64,000 nt of DNA. Origin: Tetragenococcus sp041859945 (GTDB lineage: Bacteria > Bacillota > Bacilli > Lactobacillales > Enterococcaceae). Within the stretch, counting starts at the first letter, position 1. Each line of letters starts with the position of its first letter. The translations under genes were made by a program, and so were the position numbers. Positions 53,267 through 60,477 of the stretch are shown in pieces. The stretch covers positions 41,372-105,371 of the forward strand of contig JBFLGC010000002.1 in the NCBI GenBank assembly GCA_041859945.1, in the 5' to 3' direction. Below the pieces are notes generated by a model. That model was given only the letters and a program-made list of their open reading frames with translations, was not told the DNA's origin and ran no database searches.

Positions 53267-53974
53267 CTATCGTTCTAAGAAAAATTCAAAACGATTCCCA
53301 GCATATTGGCTACGAACATATTCAAAAGGTGTTCCATCTTCCAAATAAGAAATTTGGCGGACTCGTAACAAAGCATCGCCTTTTTTTATAGCCAAATACT
53401 CCGCGATCCGCTCTGAAGCATTCAACGCCGTGATCGTTTGATTGGCAGCGCCGATCTTTTGCCCACCTTTTTCTGCAAGTGTGTGATACAACGAAGAAGA
53501 GATCTCCTTTTTACTAAAGTCACGAATCAGACATTCAGGAATACTGGCCACTTCAAAGCAAATCGGTAAATCATCGGCAAAGCGGATCCGTTCCATCCGT
53601 AGGATCTTATCTTTTTCTGTTAGATGCAATTTTTCTTGTTCACTAACACTCGGCTTCGTAAAAAAATAAGTCATGGTTTTACTCGAAGGCTTTTTTCCTT
53701 GAGCTATGATGATTTCAGTGAAACTGGTCGTACCAGCCATTTTTTCTTGAACTTTTTGCCTAGCCACATACGTTCCCGAGCCCACTTTACGCTCTAGGAT
53801 CCCTTCATCTGCCAGAGTTTGTATTGCCTGACGTAAGGTCATCCGACTCACACCGAATTGTTCGGAAAGTTCTCTTTCAGAAGGAAGTCGATCACCGATC
53901 TCCCAATAATGCGATTCTATTTTTTCTTTTATAGAATCATGTATTTGTAAATAGACTGGCAACTTATCGGCCAT
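53267..53974 (-). CDS. GntR/HutC-family regulator, YvoA/NagR-like
   Basis: A 235-residue regulator with an N-terminal GntR winged helix (LPSERELSEQFGVSRMTLRQAI, residues about 30-51; first 20: LPSERELSEQFGVSRMTLRQ) and a C-terminal UTRA ligand domain (about 90-235). The UTRA proteins nearest in appearance respond to amino-sugar or other sugar phosphates (NagR, YvoA, TreR). Two TGGTATAGA/TGGTCTA-type sites, resembling the DasR/YvoA operator, lie upstream at 54002-54020 and 54066-54083, so autoregulation is likely. No sugar genes adjoin, so it probably acts on loci elsewhere. Confidence 0.85.
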   Translation of the reverse strand: MADKLPVYLQIHDSIKEKIESHYWEIGDRLPSERELSEQFGVSRMTLRQAIQTLADEGILERKVGSGTYVARQKVQEKMAGTTSFTEIIIAQGKKPSSKTMTYFFTKPSVSEQEKLHLTEKDKILRMERIRFADDLPICFEVASIPECLIRDFSKKEISSSLYHTLAEKGGQKIGAANQTITALNASERIAEYLAIKKGDALLRVRQISYLEDGTPFEYVRSQYAGNRFEFFLER

Positions 53975-54001
53975 ACCTCTCGCTCCCTTCCCTTCTATTA
54001 T

Positions 54002-54083
54002 AACTGGTATAGACTACTTTCGCAAAATAAATCTTTCGTTTTCTTTTCTTTTTGCTTTCGTTTATAAAATTGGTCTACAAAGA
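54002..54083. promoter_or_regulatory. Two candidate GntR/UTRA operators
   Basis: AACTGGTATAGACTACTTT (54002-54020) and TTGGTCTACAAAGA (54070-54083) both resemble the ACTGGTCTAGACCAGT-type palindrome bound by DasR/YvoA proteins. They lie 30-110 bases upstream of the GntR gene. The first keeps both half-sites, the second one good half-site. Confidence 0.5.
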
Positions 54084-54125
54084 ATAGATTTCTGTTAGAA
54101 TCTTCACTCTAATAGAAATCTATTT
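54083..54125. terminator. Hairpin downstream of the small basic protein gene
   Basis: ATAGATTTCTGTTAGA / TCTAATAGAAATCTAT, a 16-bp stem with one mismatch. It is followed by T-rich sequence on both sides. It separates the small basic protein gene and tRNAs from the GntR gene. Confidence 0.65.
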
Positions 54126-54134
54126 CTTCATTCA

Positions 54135-54299
54135 TTACCGATTTTTTGACTGCCATTTGATACGTTTTTGAGTATTTCTTCTTGCTTTCGTTTTGATCCC
54201 CTTATGATCGACATTCACGATCACATCTTTTTGAGCAAAATCATGCATATTCTCTACAGTATCTTTGACCTCTTTTTTTACTTTATTTAAAAACTCCAT
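54135..54299 (-). CDS. Small basic protein, 54 residues, unknown function
   Basis: The ATG at 54299 follows AAAGGAG at a good distance. The product begins MEFLNKVKKEVKDTVENMHD, an amphipathic helix, and ends KARRNTQKRIKWQSKNR, strongly basic. A longer open frame upstream to 54422 runs through the tRNA-Gln region and is not credible. The terminal hairpin and ribosome site support a real gene. I do not recognise the family; a nucleic-acid- or ribosome-associated role would be a guess from charge alone. Confidence 0.6.
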   Translation of the reverse strand: MEFLNKVKKEVKDTVENMHDFAQKDVIVNVDHKGIKTKARRNTQKRIKWQSKNR

Positions 54300-54398
54300 G
54301 GTGAACTCCTTTCTGATCTTCTTTATCATTTTCTTAATTTTACCACACTTTTTTTCGGTAAACAAAAAAAGGCCCCGCCCAAACGACACCTTCAATAA

Positions 54399-54470
54399 CT
54401 GGGGTAGCTGGATTCGAACCAACGCATGAGGGAGTCAAAGTCCCTTGCCTTACCGCTTGGCTATACCCCA
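54399..54470 (-). tRNA. tRNA-Gln (anticodon TTG)
   Basis: A full cloverleaf reads on the minus strand: acceptor TGGGGTA / TACCCCA, anticodon loop CTTTGAC giving TTG, and T-loop GGTTCGAATCC. The discriminator is G. CCA is not encoded. Confidence 0.93.
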
Positions 54471-54474
54471 ATGG

Positions 54475-54555
54475 TGGAGGAGAGTGGATTCGAACCACTG
54501 AACCCGAAGGAACGGATTTACAGTCCGTCGCGTTTAGCCTCTTCGCTACTCCTCC
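54475..54555 (-). tRNA. tRNA-Tyr (anticodon GTA)
   Basis: Class II tRNA on the minus strand with acceptor GGAGGAG / CTCCTCC, anticodon loop CTGTAAA (GTA), a long variable arm around CCGTTCCTTCGGG and T-loop GGTTCGAATCC. The discriminator is A and CCA is not encoded. It lies four bases from tRNA-Gln and is probably co-transcribed with it. Confidence 0.94.
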
Positions 54556-54649
54556 ATTATCTGAAAAACCTGACTAGAATATGATACAAAAATCTAACGC
54601 ATTTTGCAAGTACATTTTTTATTTTTTTTAAATTGGTCAGTCATGATGT

Positions 54650-54750
54650 ATTACAATTCACGGTCGATTTGAGAGATCGCTACACTACGAGATAGTCTTG
54701 CTTAAGACTGTCGTGGAACCGTCGTGAGCCCACTCACGACTTTCAAGCTT
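54650..54750. repeat. Intergenic repeat element copy F, part on the low-coordinate side of the intron
   Basis: Begins TACAATTCACGGTCGATTTG (54650-54669), the family terminal repeat, then GCTACACTACGAGATAG. It ends at CTCACGACTTTCAAGCTT, where the group II intron starts. Read on the minus strand it is the right half of the element; GAAAGTCGTGAG matches copy A at 5714-5725. The other half lies at 56677-56863. Confidence 0.72.
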
Positions 54751-56676
54751 ATAGAGTAGAGAACTGATTTGGTTTTGACGCCTCAGCTCCCCCTCATCAA
54801 ACCGTACGTGAAGTTTTCCCTCATACGGCTTTCCGACACTCTTCTTCCTAGGCATTACAAGGTGGAACCAAAAATTTCAGTTTCTTTTTAACTCTTTCTG
54901 TTACAAGTTTATAATTAGACCGTTTCTTTCGATAGTTTCTACGTTTGTTGTAATGAAGAACCAGTAGCTCTAGGATATAGCCATCTATTTTACTTAGATA
55001 TTGCCTTGCTTGTGAGGAAACGTCATAGTAGTTACGCAATCCTATTACCTTGCGGTTGATACCAGGAATTATATCCTCTTCATCCATCGTTAGCTTATGC
55101 CTAGGGCTAATATATTTCCTGAATTTCTTGTGCATATTCTTCATTGCTTTTTGCGTGGGAACTTGCTGGAGATACCAATACCGTTTCCCTTTCTTGGTTA
55201 ACTTACTGTACAACCGATGCGTCATTCCTAAGAAGTCAAAACTATCTTCGCCATCAAAGAGCGCTAAAATGCGACTCTTTTCTGTGTTGAATACAAGCTC
55301 AAGACGTTCTAGAATTGTTCTCCATACTTTGACAGCATATAGAGATTTTCCTTTGGAATTACAAATAATTACCATATCGTCTGCGTATCTTATTAGTCGA
55401 CCAATCTTTGAGAATTTCTTTTCCCATAAGGTGTCTAGATAATGCAAATATACGTTTGCTAGTACTGGTGAGATAACTCCACCCTGAGGCACGACCAGGG
55501 AGTTGTCGGTAATTTCACCGGCTTCGAGAATACCTGCATCTAACCAACTTTTGATTAGTTTCAAGACTTGTCTATCGGTAATCCGTTGTTTTACCAAGGT
55601 TATAAGTTTATCATGTGGAATCGTATCAAAATAGCCTTTTAAGTCAACATCGATTATAAAATAGTTCTTCCTGCCAATTTCCTTTTTGATTTCTCTTAAG
55701 GCATCATGGGCCCCACGTTTTGGACGGAAGCCAAATGAACAATCCTTAAAGGTGGCCTCGAAAATGGGCTCAATGACCATTCTCGCTGCTTGTTGGACCA
55801 CGCGGTCTTCTACGATTGGTATTCCCAATGGTCTTTTGTCCCCGTTGGGTTTCGGAATATAAACTCGCTTTATCGGTTTTGGAGTGTACACTTTGTTTTT
55901 GAATTTTAAGTATAAGTGATTTAGGAATTCTTTTTCCGTTATCACTTCTTCAATATACTCAATCGTTTGATCGTCTACTCCCACACTTCCCTTTTTACTC
56001 TTCACTTTTAACCAAGCGCTTTTTAGAATATCAGGGCGGTAAATTTTATCTTAAAGTGCATGAAACTTTCTTTTCGGTTGCCTTTTGGCACTAAGATATA
56101 GAACTCGTTGGAAGGCTTTCGCTTTTTCTTTCAACTCGGTATTAGTCTTATTTCGGACATTCAAGTACGAAGCCCTCTTTCTTGTTCTTGAAATGAAGTA
56201 GAGGTCCTTTCCTAGAAAGAGTTATGTTGTCTCTTTCATCATAGGTACTATGACCTCCTCTGACTCCCTCTTGCCTGTTTCCGATTTCGGCATCTGCTTT
56301 ATACGGTCCCATTTTACTTGTTGGTTAAGACAAGTGACAAGTAGGGTCTCCCCAGTTCCATATACTTCTTTCCTAACGTGTCGCTCCCTATACTCCGGGG
56401 GATCTTGAGTGCTGTTTCCAAGTTCACTGCACCGTCCATGGGTCTTCACCGGAGTTTGAGAGGCTCGACTTCCCCTTGTTCCTTTCGGACTACTTTACGA
56501 AGCTGCAGGATTCAATTTCTTACGACCTGCTAGGTTGTTCGAATAGATGAACTATCCTTTATCACGAGGCTTCACAACATCGGATTACTCTGTGTTATGC
56601 TCGATAACTACTGGACGTCTTGGCACTTATCCAGGTTGAACTTTCATCAACTAGAAGTATACAGCGTGCTGGGCAC
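54751..56676 (-). mobile_element. Group II intron of bacterial class B type
   Basis: On the minus strand the intron starts near 56676 with GTGCCCAGCACGCTGTATAC and ends near 54751. Domain V is visible as AAGCCGTATGAGGGAAAACT pairing with the following CACGTACGGTTT (complement of 54801-54833). Domain VI follows, with GAGCTGA / TCAGTTC. The open reading frame for the maturase lies inside. Length is about 1.93 kb. The flanks are two halves of the same intergenic repeat element, so the intron inserted into a copy of that repeat. End coordinates are uncertain by a few bases because the flanking repeat has diverged. Confidence 0.85.
54848..56221 (-). pseudogene. Group II intron reverse transcriptase/maturase, interrupted near its N-terminus
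   Basis: The longest open part (54848-56005, GTG start) encodes 385 residues with RT motifs: IPKPNGDKRPLGIP, FGFRPKRGAHDAL, DVDLKGYFDTIPH, VPQGGVISPVLANVYLH and the catalytic YADD in LIRYADDMVIICN. A maturase (X) region follows, from about residue 270. The same frame continues upstream with the family's usual N-terminus (AFQRVLYLSAKRQPKRKFHA, then KIYRPDILKSAW), but a TAA at 56051-56053 stands between FHAL and DKIYRPD. A second stop closes the frame at 56222-56224. The RT0 region is thus separated from the rest, so full activity is doubtful unless translation restarts at 56005. Confidence 0.8.
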
Positions 56677-56863
56677 GCCAAACTCTTACTAGCCAATAAA
56701 TCGCCAAGTGAAAATACCTACTTGTTACTGTGACTGAATGCTTTAGCGTTTAGTCATGAAGCTTGGCAGACCTGAGATCATGGCCTAAGTCAGTTCCACA
56801 GAAGACAGTAGCAGACACATTCGTAAAAGAGTAGCATTCTTTCAAATCGTCTTTGCATTGTAA
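56677..56863. repeat. Intergenic repeat element copy F, part on the high-coordinate side of the intron
   Basis: On the minus strand it opens with TTACAATGCAAAGACGATTT and contains ACGAATGTGTCTGCTACTGT as in copies A, D and E, followed by a hairpin around ATGACTAAACGCTAAAGCATTCAGTCA. It runs up to AGAGTTTGGC, where the intron begins. The terminal repeat is more decayed than its partner at 54650. No gene is present in 56677-56907. Confidence 0.68.
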
Positions 56864-56907
56864 GGTCATATTGTGTTATAGCAAAAAGTATGATCCTGTA
56901 AAAAATA

Positions 56908-57168
56908 TTATGAACGATTTTTTTCTTTGTGCTCGATTGCCACTATAACGTCACGATATTTTTGGGAAAATTCTTCTACGTGTAGATCATGTTTTTGGGA
57001 TATTTCAAGCATAGCGTGAGTTAATCCATTTAGGGCACTGATGTCTTCTAAAGTAATACCTTCAGGTCCGATAAAATGATCATCGATAAATAAATATAAG
57101 CCTAAGATTCCTCCCGTTAAGTCATATGCTTCTTTAGTGAGTATATCGATTATAACTTTTTCATCCAT
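56908..57168 (-). CDS. Hypothetical protein, 86 residues, divergent from an XRE regulator
   Basis: An acidic protein without signal or membrane segments: EKVIIDILTKEAYDLTGGIL, then IDDHFIGPEGITLEDISALN and a C-terminal helix ending HKEKNRS. An AAAGGAG ribosome site precedes the ATG. I do not recognise the family. It is divergent from the XRE-type gene at 57310, and the two share a 140-base intergenic region with direct repeats, so they may form a small regulatory pair. It adjoins the intron/repeat island. Confidence 0.6.
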   Translation of the reverse strand: MDEKVIIDILTKEAYDLTGGILGLYLFIDDHFIGPEGITLEDISALNGLTHAMLEISQKHDLHVEEFSQKYRDVIVAIEHKEKNRS

Positions 57169-57184
57169 CCTCTTTTTCTCCTTT

Positions 57185-57257
57185 ACGTCGGTTTGAGTCG
57201 GTTGCTACCTTTATCATACTCAAACAAATGTTTGCTGTCAAGGGAAACGTCGGTTTG
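57185..57257. promoter_or_regulatory. Direct repeats and palindrome in the XRE divergent promoter region
   Basis: ACGTCGGTTTG occurs at 57185-57195 and again at 57247-57257, and an inverted repeat CAAACA-AA-TGTTTG lies between them at 57221-57234. The arrangement suggests binding sites for the adjacent XRE protein (inference). Confidence 0.45.
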
Positions 57258-57309
57258 CCTAGCCTTTTTCTAAAATATATGCGATACTAGTAATAAGGAG
57301 AGGATCGAC

Positions 57310-57924
57310 GTGAAAACAGATAAAAAAACCATTGGAAAAAGGATCCAAAAAATACGCCTAACATTAGGAAAAAATACGCGAGAATTCGGTGAGCTTTTTG
57401 AGCCCAGTGCGAGTGATAGTATTGTCTCACGTTGGGAAACAGGAAAAAGTATGCCAAATCCAGCACGATTAAACAAAATCAGTCAGATGGGAAGGATCGA
57501 TTTAGAAGATTTACTAGCGCCTTCTGCAGCATTTTTAATCAAAGAATATATCGAGGAGCTTTATGCCTCACCAAAAAAAATTGCGGTTTCATCAAAGGAA
57601 CTAACTGATTATTTACTGAGTCAAGACTATTCCGAATTAGCTAACACTTACGCGATCCAAGGCAAAATCAAACACTTGACAATGACCTACTTAAAAGCAG
57701 CTCATGAATTTACTGACTATTTGCCCTACTCGAATGAAAAAGCCATAGCCTACGCCCAAAAACAATTACGCCAAGCAGAAAAAAATATCGAACACTACTT
57801 TTTAAGACACGATACAACAGAACAAAATGACGCTTCTGGTATGGTATTTGAAAAACAAACTCCCGATTTACAGCAAATGATCCTTACTTCTATTGAAAAT
57901 TGCATCAAAAAAATAGGCCTTTAA
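57310..57924 (+). CDS. XRE-family helix-turn-helix regulator
   Basis: A 204-residue protein with an N-terminal Cro/C1-type HTH (residues 8-60; IGKRIQKIRLTLGKNTREFG, then SIVSRWETGKSMPNPARL). It is followed by a helical C-terminal part with no recognised domain (KEYIEELYASPKKIAVSSKE, AYAQKQLRQAEKNIEHYF). The GTG start follows GGAGAGG. It is divergent from an 86-residue unknown protein gene and ends in a strong terminator. No prophage genes are nearby, so it is more likely a chromosomal regulator. Confidence 0.82.
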   Translation: MKTDKKTIGKRIQKIRLTLGKNTREFGELFEPSASDSIVSRWETGKSMPNPARLNKISQMGRIDLEDLLAPSAAFLIKEYIEELYASPKKIAVSSKELTDYLLSQDYSELANTYAIQGKIKHLTMTYLKAAHEFTDYLPYSNEKAIAYAQKQLRQAEKNIEHYFLRHDTTEQNDASGMVFEKQTPDLQQMILTSIENCIKKIGL

Positions 57925-57955
57925 AAAGCTCCTAAAGAGTTTTTTAAAGGTCTTT
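57915..57955 (+). terminator. Terminator of the XRE gene
   Basis: GGCCTTTAAAAA / TTTTTTAAAGGTC stem with a 12-base loop, starting at the stop codon and followed by TTTTCT. Confidence 0.78.
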
Positions 57956-57966
57956 TCTAATTAAAG

Positions 57967-58200
57967 TTACTCGGTGGTCAAATTCCATTGCAAAATGACT
58001 TTTTCAACAGCATCTTCAAAATTGCGAACTGTTCCTAAATCTTCTACACCTAAAAAAACTTGGTATTTTTTATCGTCGAGTGCTAAAATCTGGCCAATTT
58101 TTTTATTACCGATCCACAATTCGGAGACTTCGCTTGCGGTACCAGCGATCGTTTGGATATTTTCTTCGATGCGTACCTCAATATCTTTGTTCTTTTTCAC
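57967..58200 (-). CDS. DUF2969-like small protein
   Basis: A 77-residue protein with GTG start after GAGGTGA. The sequence (EVRIEENIQTIAGTASEVSE, then IGQILALDDKKYQVFLGVED and VRNFEDAVEKVILQWNL) fits the DUF2969 family of Lactobacillales, which has no known function. It stands alone between the XRE gene and the CBS-domain gene, converging with the XRE gene. Confidence 0.65.
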   Translation of the reverse strand: MKKNKDIEVRIEENIQTIAGTASEVSELWIGNKKIGQILALDDKKYQVFLGVEDLGTVRNFEDAVEKVILQWNLTTE

Positions 58201-58348
58201 CTACATTCACCTCGTAGAACATTTTACCATATATCTACGGAATTACTATCTTTTTTGTCAACTCCAGTAGTGGATCGACGAGCAGACTTTGTCAACTTAT
58301 TTTTTGATCTACTTTAGCTCTTAGTCAACTCTGACCAGATAGATCAAC

Positions 58349-58999
58349 TTACGCTTTAGCCTTGGTCAAGATCGCATCCTTGACTTTATACCCAGCCTCT
58401 TCTAAAACTTTGCGAATTTGTTGAAAAGCATTCGAATCGACTTGGACCTCAATTAAAGTTGCTGCTGGTGTACGATTGACAACGATCGTCGAAATACTAA
58501 AATCATGCTCTGCTAAACAATGACACATATCTGCTAAAATTCCTTTATGATCCTTCTCAATAGCCACGATAACTCTCGTTCCTTCTGATTCGTAACTGGT
58601 GATTTTCAGAAAAGCATCAAAAATATCATTGTTAGTGATGATACCAACTACTTTATCGTCTTCTACGACTGGTAAAACACCGATATTATTTTTACGCATA
58701 GACCAAATAGCATCTTCTAACAAAGCATCTGGTGCGATCGTTTCGACTTGAGTGATCATGACATCTGCTACCGTTGTCTTATTCAATAAATAATTGGCTT
58801 CGTAAACACTCAAACTCGTAGCTTTTGAAGGCATCGCTTCCTGGATCACACCTTCTGTGATCAGCCCCACTAACTTTTCATCTTTTAACACCGGTAGCCG
58901 ATGGATCGAATATTTTTTCATCAAATCGATTGCATCAAAAATCTTCACATCCGGTGTAACAGTAACTAATTCAGTTTTCATAAAATCCCGAACACTCAT
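58349..58999 (-). CDS. CBS-ACT domain protein (AcuB-like)
   Basis: A 216-residue protein with two CBS domains (residues 1-60 with MKTELVTVTPDVKIFDAIDL, and 75-135 with IAPDALLEDAIWSMRKNNIG) followed by a C-terminal ACT domain (about 145-210). Such proteins sense adenine nucleotides and amino acids. It lies three bases downstream of livF and is probably the last gene of the liv operon, which suggests a role in sensing branched-chain amino acids or in controlling the transporter (inference). Confidence 0.85.
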   Translation of the reverse strand: MSVRDFMKTELVTVTPDVKIFDAIDLMKKYSIHRLPVLKDEKLVGLITEGVIQEAMPSKATSLSVYEANYLLNKTTVADVMITQVETIAPDALLEDAIWSMRKNNIGVLPVVEDDKVVGIITNNDIFDAFLKITSYESEGTRVIVAIEKDHKGILADMCHCLAEHDFSISTIVVNRTPAATLIEVQVDSNAFQQIRKVLEEAGYKVKDAILTKAKA

Positions 59000-59002
59000 G
59001 GT

Positions 59003-59701
59003 TTACCCTCCTAAATAAGCTTTTCTAACGGCCTCACTAGCTAATAATTCTTGACCAGTGCCCTGAAGTACGATCTTACCTGTCTCTAAAACATAACCTC
59101 GGTCAGCGATCGATAGAGCCATTTTGGCATTTTGTTCGATCAATAAAATCGTGGTTCCTTGTTTTTTTATTTCTTCAATGATCGAAAATATTTCCCGAAT
59201 AAAAATCGGCGCCAAGCCCATGGATGGCTCATCTAATAACATGAGTTTGGGTCTAGACATCAACGCTCGCCCCATTGCTAACATTTGCTGCTCCCCACCT
59301 GAAAGGGTAGCTGCATCCTGATCTTTGCGTTCTGCCAACACGGGAAATTTACTGAATACTTGGTCAAAACTAGTTTTTAAGTCATCTTTTCTTAAAAAGG
59401 CGCCCATTTCTAAATTTTCAAGAACAGTCATCCCTGGAAAAACATGGCGGCCTTCAGGAACTTGTGAGATCCCTTGGGCGACGATTTTTTGTGGGGCCAC
59501 TTTTTTGATTTCGTGTTCTTCAAACTGGATCGATCCATGAATTGGATGTATCAAACCAGAAATCGTCCTTAAAATCGTTGTTTTTCCGGCTCCATTAGCA
59601 CCAATCAAAGAAACGATCTCACCTTGATTCACTTTAAAGGAGACATCATGGACGGCTTCGATCACACCATAACGAACAGAAAGTTCATTGACTTTTAACA
59701 T
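59003..59701 (-). CDS. livF: Branched-chain amino acid ABC transporter ATP-binding protein LivF
   Basis: The smaller of the two ATPases, 232 residues: Walker A GANGAGKTT, signature LSGGEQQMLAMGRAL and Walker B LMLLDEPSMGLAP, with the LivF-typical VPEGRHVFPGMTVLENLEMG. Its ATG overlaps the livG stop (TAATG). It acts on the cytoplasmic side with LivG on the LivHM channel. Confidence 0.94.
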   Translation of the reverse strand: MLKVNELSVRYGVIEAVHDVSFKVNQGEIVSLIGANGAGKTTILRTISGLIHPIHGSIQFEEHEIKKVAPQKIVAQGISQVPEGRHVFPGMTVLENLEMGAFLRKDDLKTSFDQVFSKFPVLAERKDQDAATLSGGEQQMLAMGRALMSRPKLMLLDEPSMGLAPIFIREIFSIIEEIKKQGTTILLIEQNAKMALSIADRGYVLETGKIVLQGTGQELLASEAVRKAYLGG

Positions 59702-60477
59702 TACAGATCCCCTCCTAAGTATGCTTTGATCACCTGAGGATCATTTTTGATCGTTGCTGGATCTCCATGAGCAATCACACGACCATATTCCAACACATAG
59801 ATGCGCTCACAGATCTTCATGACTAAGCTCATATCATGTTCGATCAAAACGACCGTTAGATCGAACTTTTCATGTATCTTATAGATCAACTCAGTCAAAT
59901 CAGTTGTTTCTTGGGGGTTCATCCCAGCTGCCGGCTCGTCTAAGAACAATAGCTGAGGATCAGTTGCTAAAGCGCGAACGATCTCGAGTCGTCTTTGTTG
60001 CCCATACGGTAAGTTTTTAGCCAAAGTTTCCGTCTTTTTTTCAAGTCCGAACATGGCCAACAAATCATAAGCTTTTTGCCTGATTTGTTTTTCTTGCACA
60101 TAAAATTTTGGTAACCGTAAAATCGTTGTAAAAAAGCTTTCTGGATGTTTGCCAGTCATGGCGATCAATACATTATCCATGACCGTCAATTCTTTAAACA
60201 AACGAATATTTTGAAAAGTCCTAGACAAACCAAGATTAGCGATTTTATGGGGGCTCTTTCCGTTCAAGCCGATTTCTTCATTTTGACTCGAATAGAGGAT
60301 CTCTCCTTCACTTGGCGTATAAACACCAGTTAAAAGGTTGAATAAAGTCGTTTTTCCAGCTCCATTAGGACCAATTAACCCTACCAATTCATTTTTTTCA
60401 AAGCTAAGATCGACATTGGAGACGGCGGCAAGTCCGCCAAAATTTTTGGTCACATTATTTACTGTCAGTAGAGGCAT
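59701..60477 (-). CDS. livG: Branched-chain amino acid ABC transporter ATP-binding protein LivG
   Basis: The 258-residue ATPase has Walker A GPNGAGKTT, signature LPYGQQRRLEIVRAL (the LivG form), Walker B LLFLDEPAAGMNP and the C-terminal IKNDPQVIKAYLG. I chose ATG 60477, nine bases after AGGAGG; an upstream in-frame start at 60501 overlaps livM more. It still overlaps livM by 23 bases, consistent with coupling. Confidence 0.94.
   Translation of the reverse strand: MPLLTVNNVTKNFGGLAAVSNVDLSFEKNELVGLIGPNGAGKTTLFNLLTGVYTPSEGEILYSSQNEEIGLNGKSPHKIANLGLSRTFQNIRLFKELTVMDNVLIAMTGKHPESFFTTILRLPKFYVQEKQIRQKAYDLLAMFGLEKKTETLAKNLPYGQQRRLEIVRALATDPQLLFLDEPAAGMNPQETTDLTELIYKIHEKFDLTVVLIEHDMSLVMKICERIYVLEYGRVIAHGDPATIKNDPQVIKAYLGGDL

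Noticed and set aside
56225..56449. 75-codon minus-strand frame inside the group II intron, upstream of the maturase
   Set aside because: It lies in the part of the intron that encodes structured RNA domains; it is in frame with the maturase but ends in a stop and shows no protein family. Best treated as intron RNA.
5303..56863. CRISPR array
   Set aside because: The repeated blocks are long, dispersed and unequal; there are no short regular repeats with unique spacers and no cas genes.
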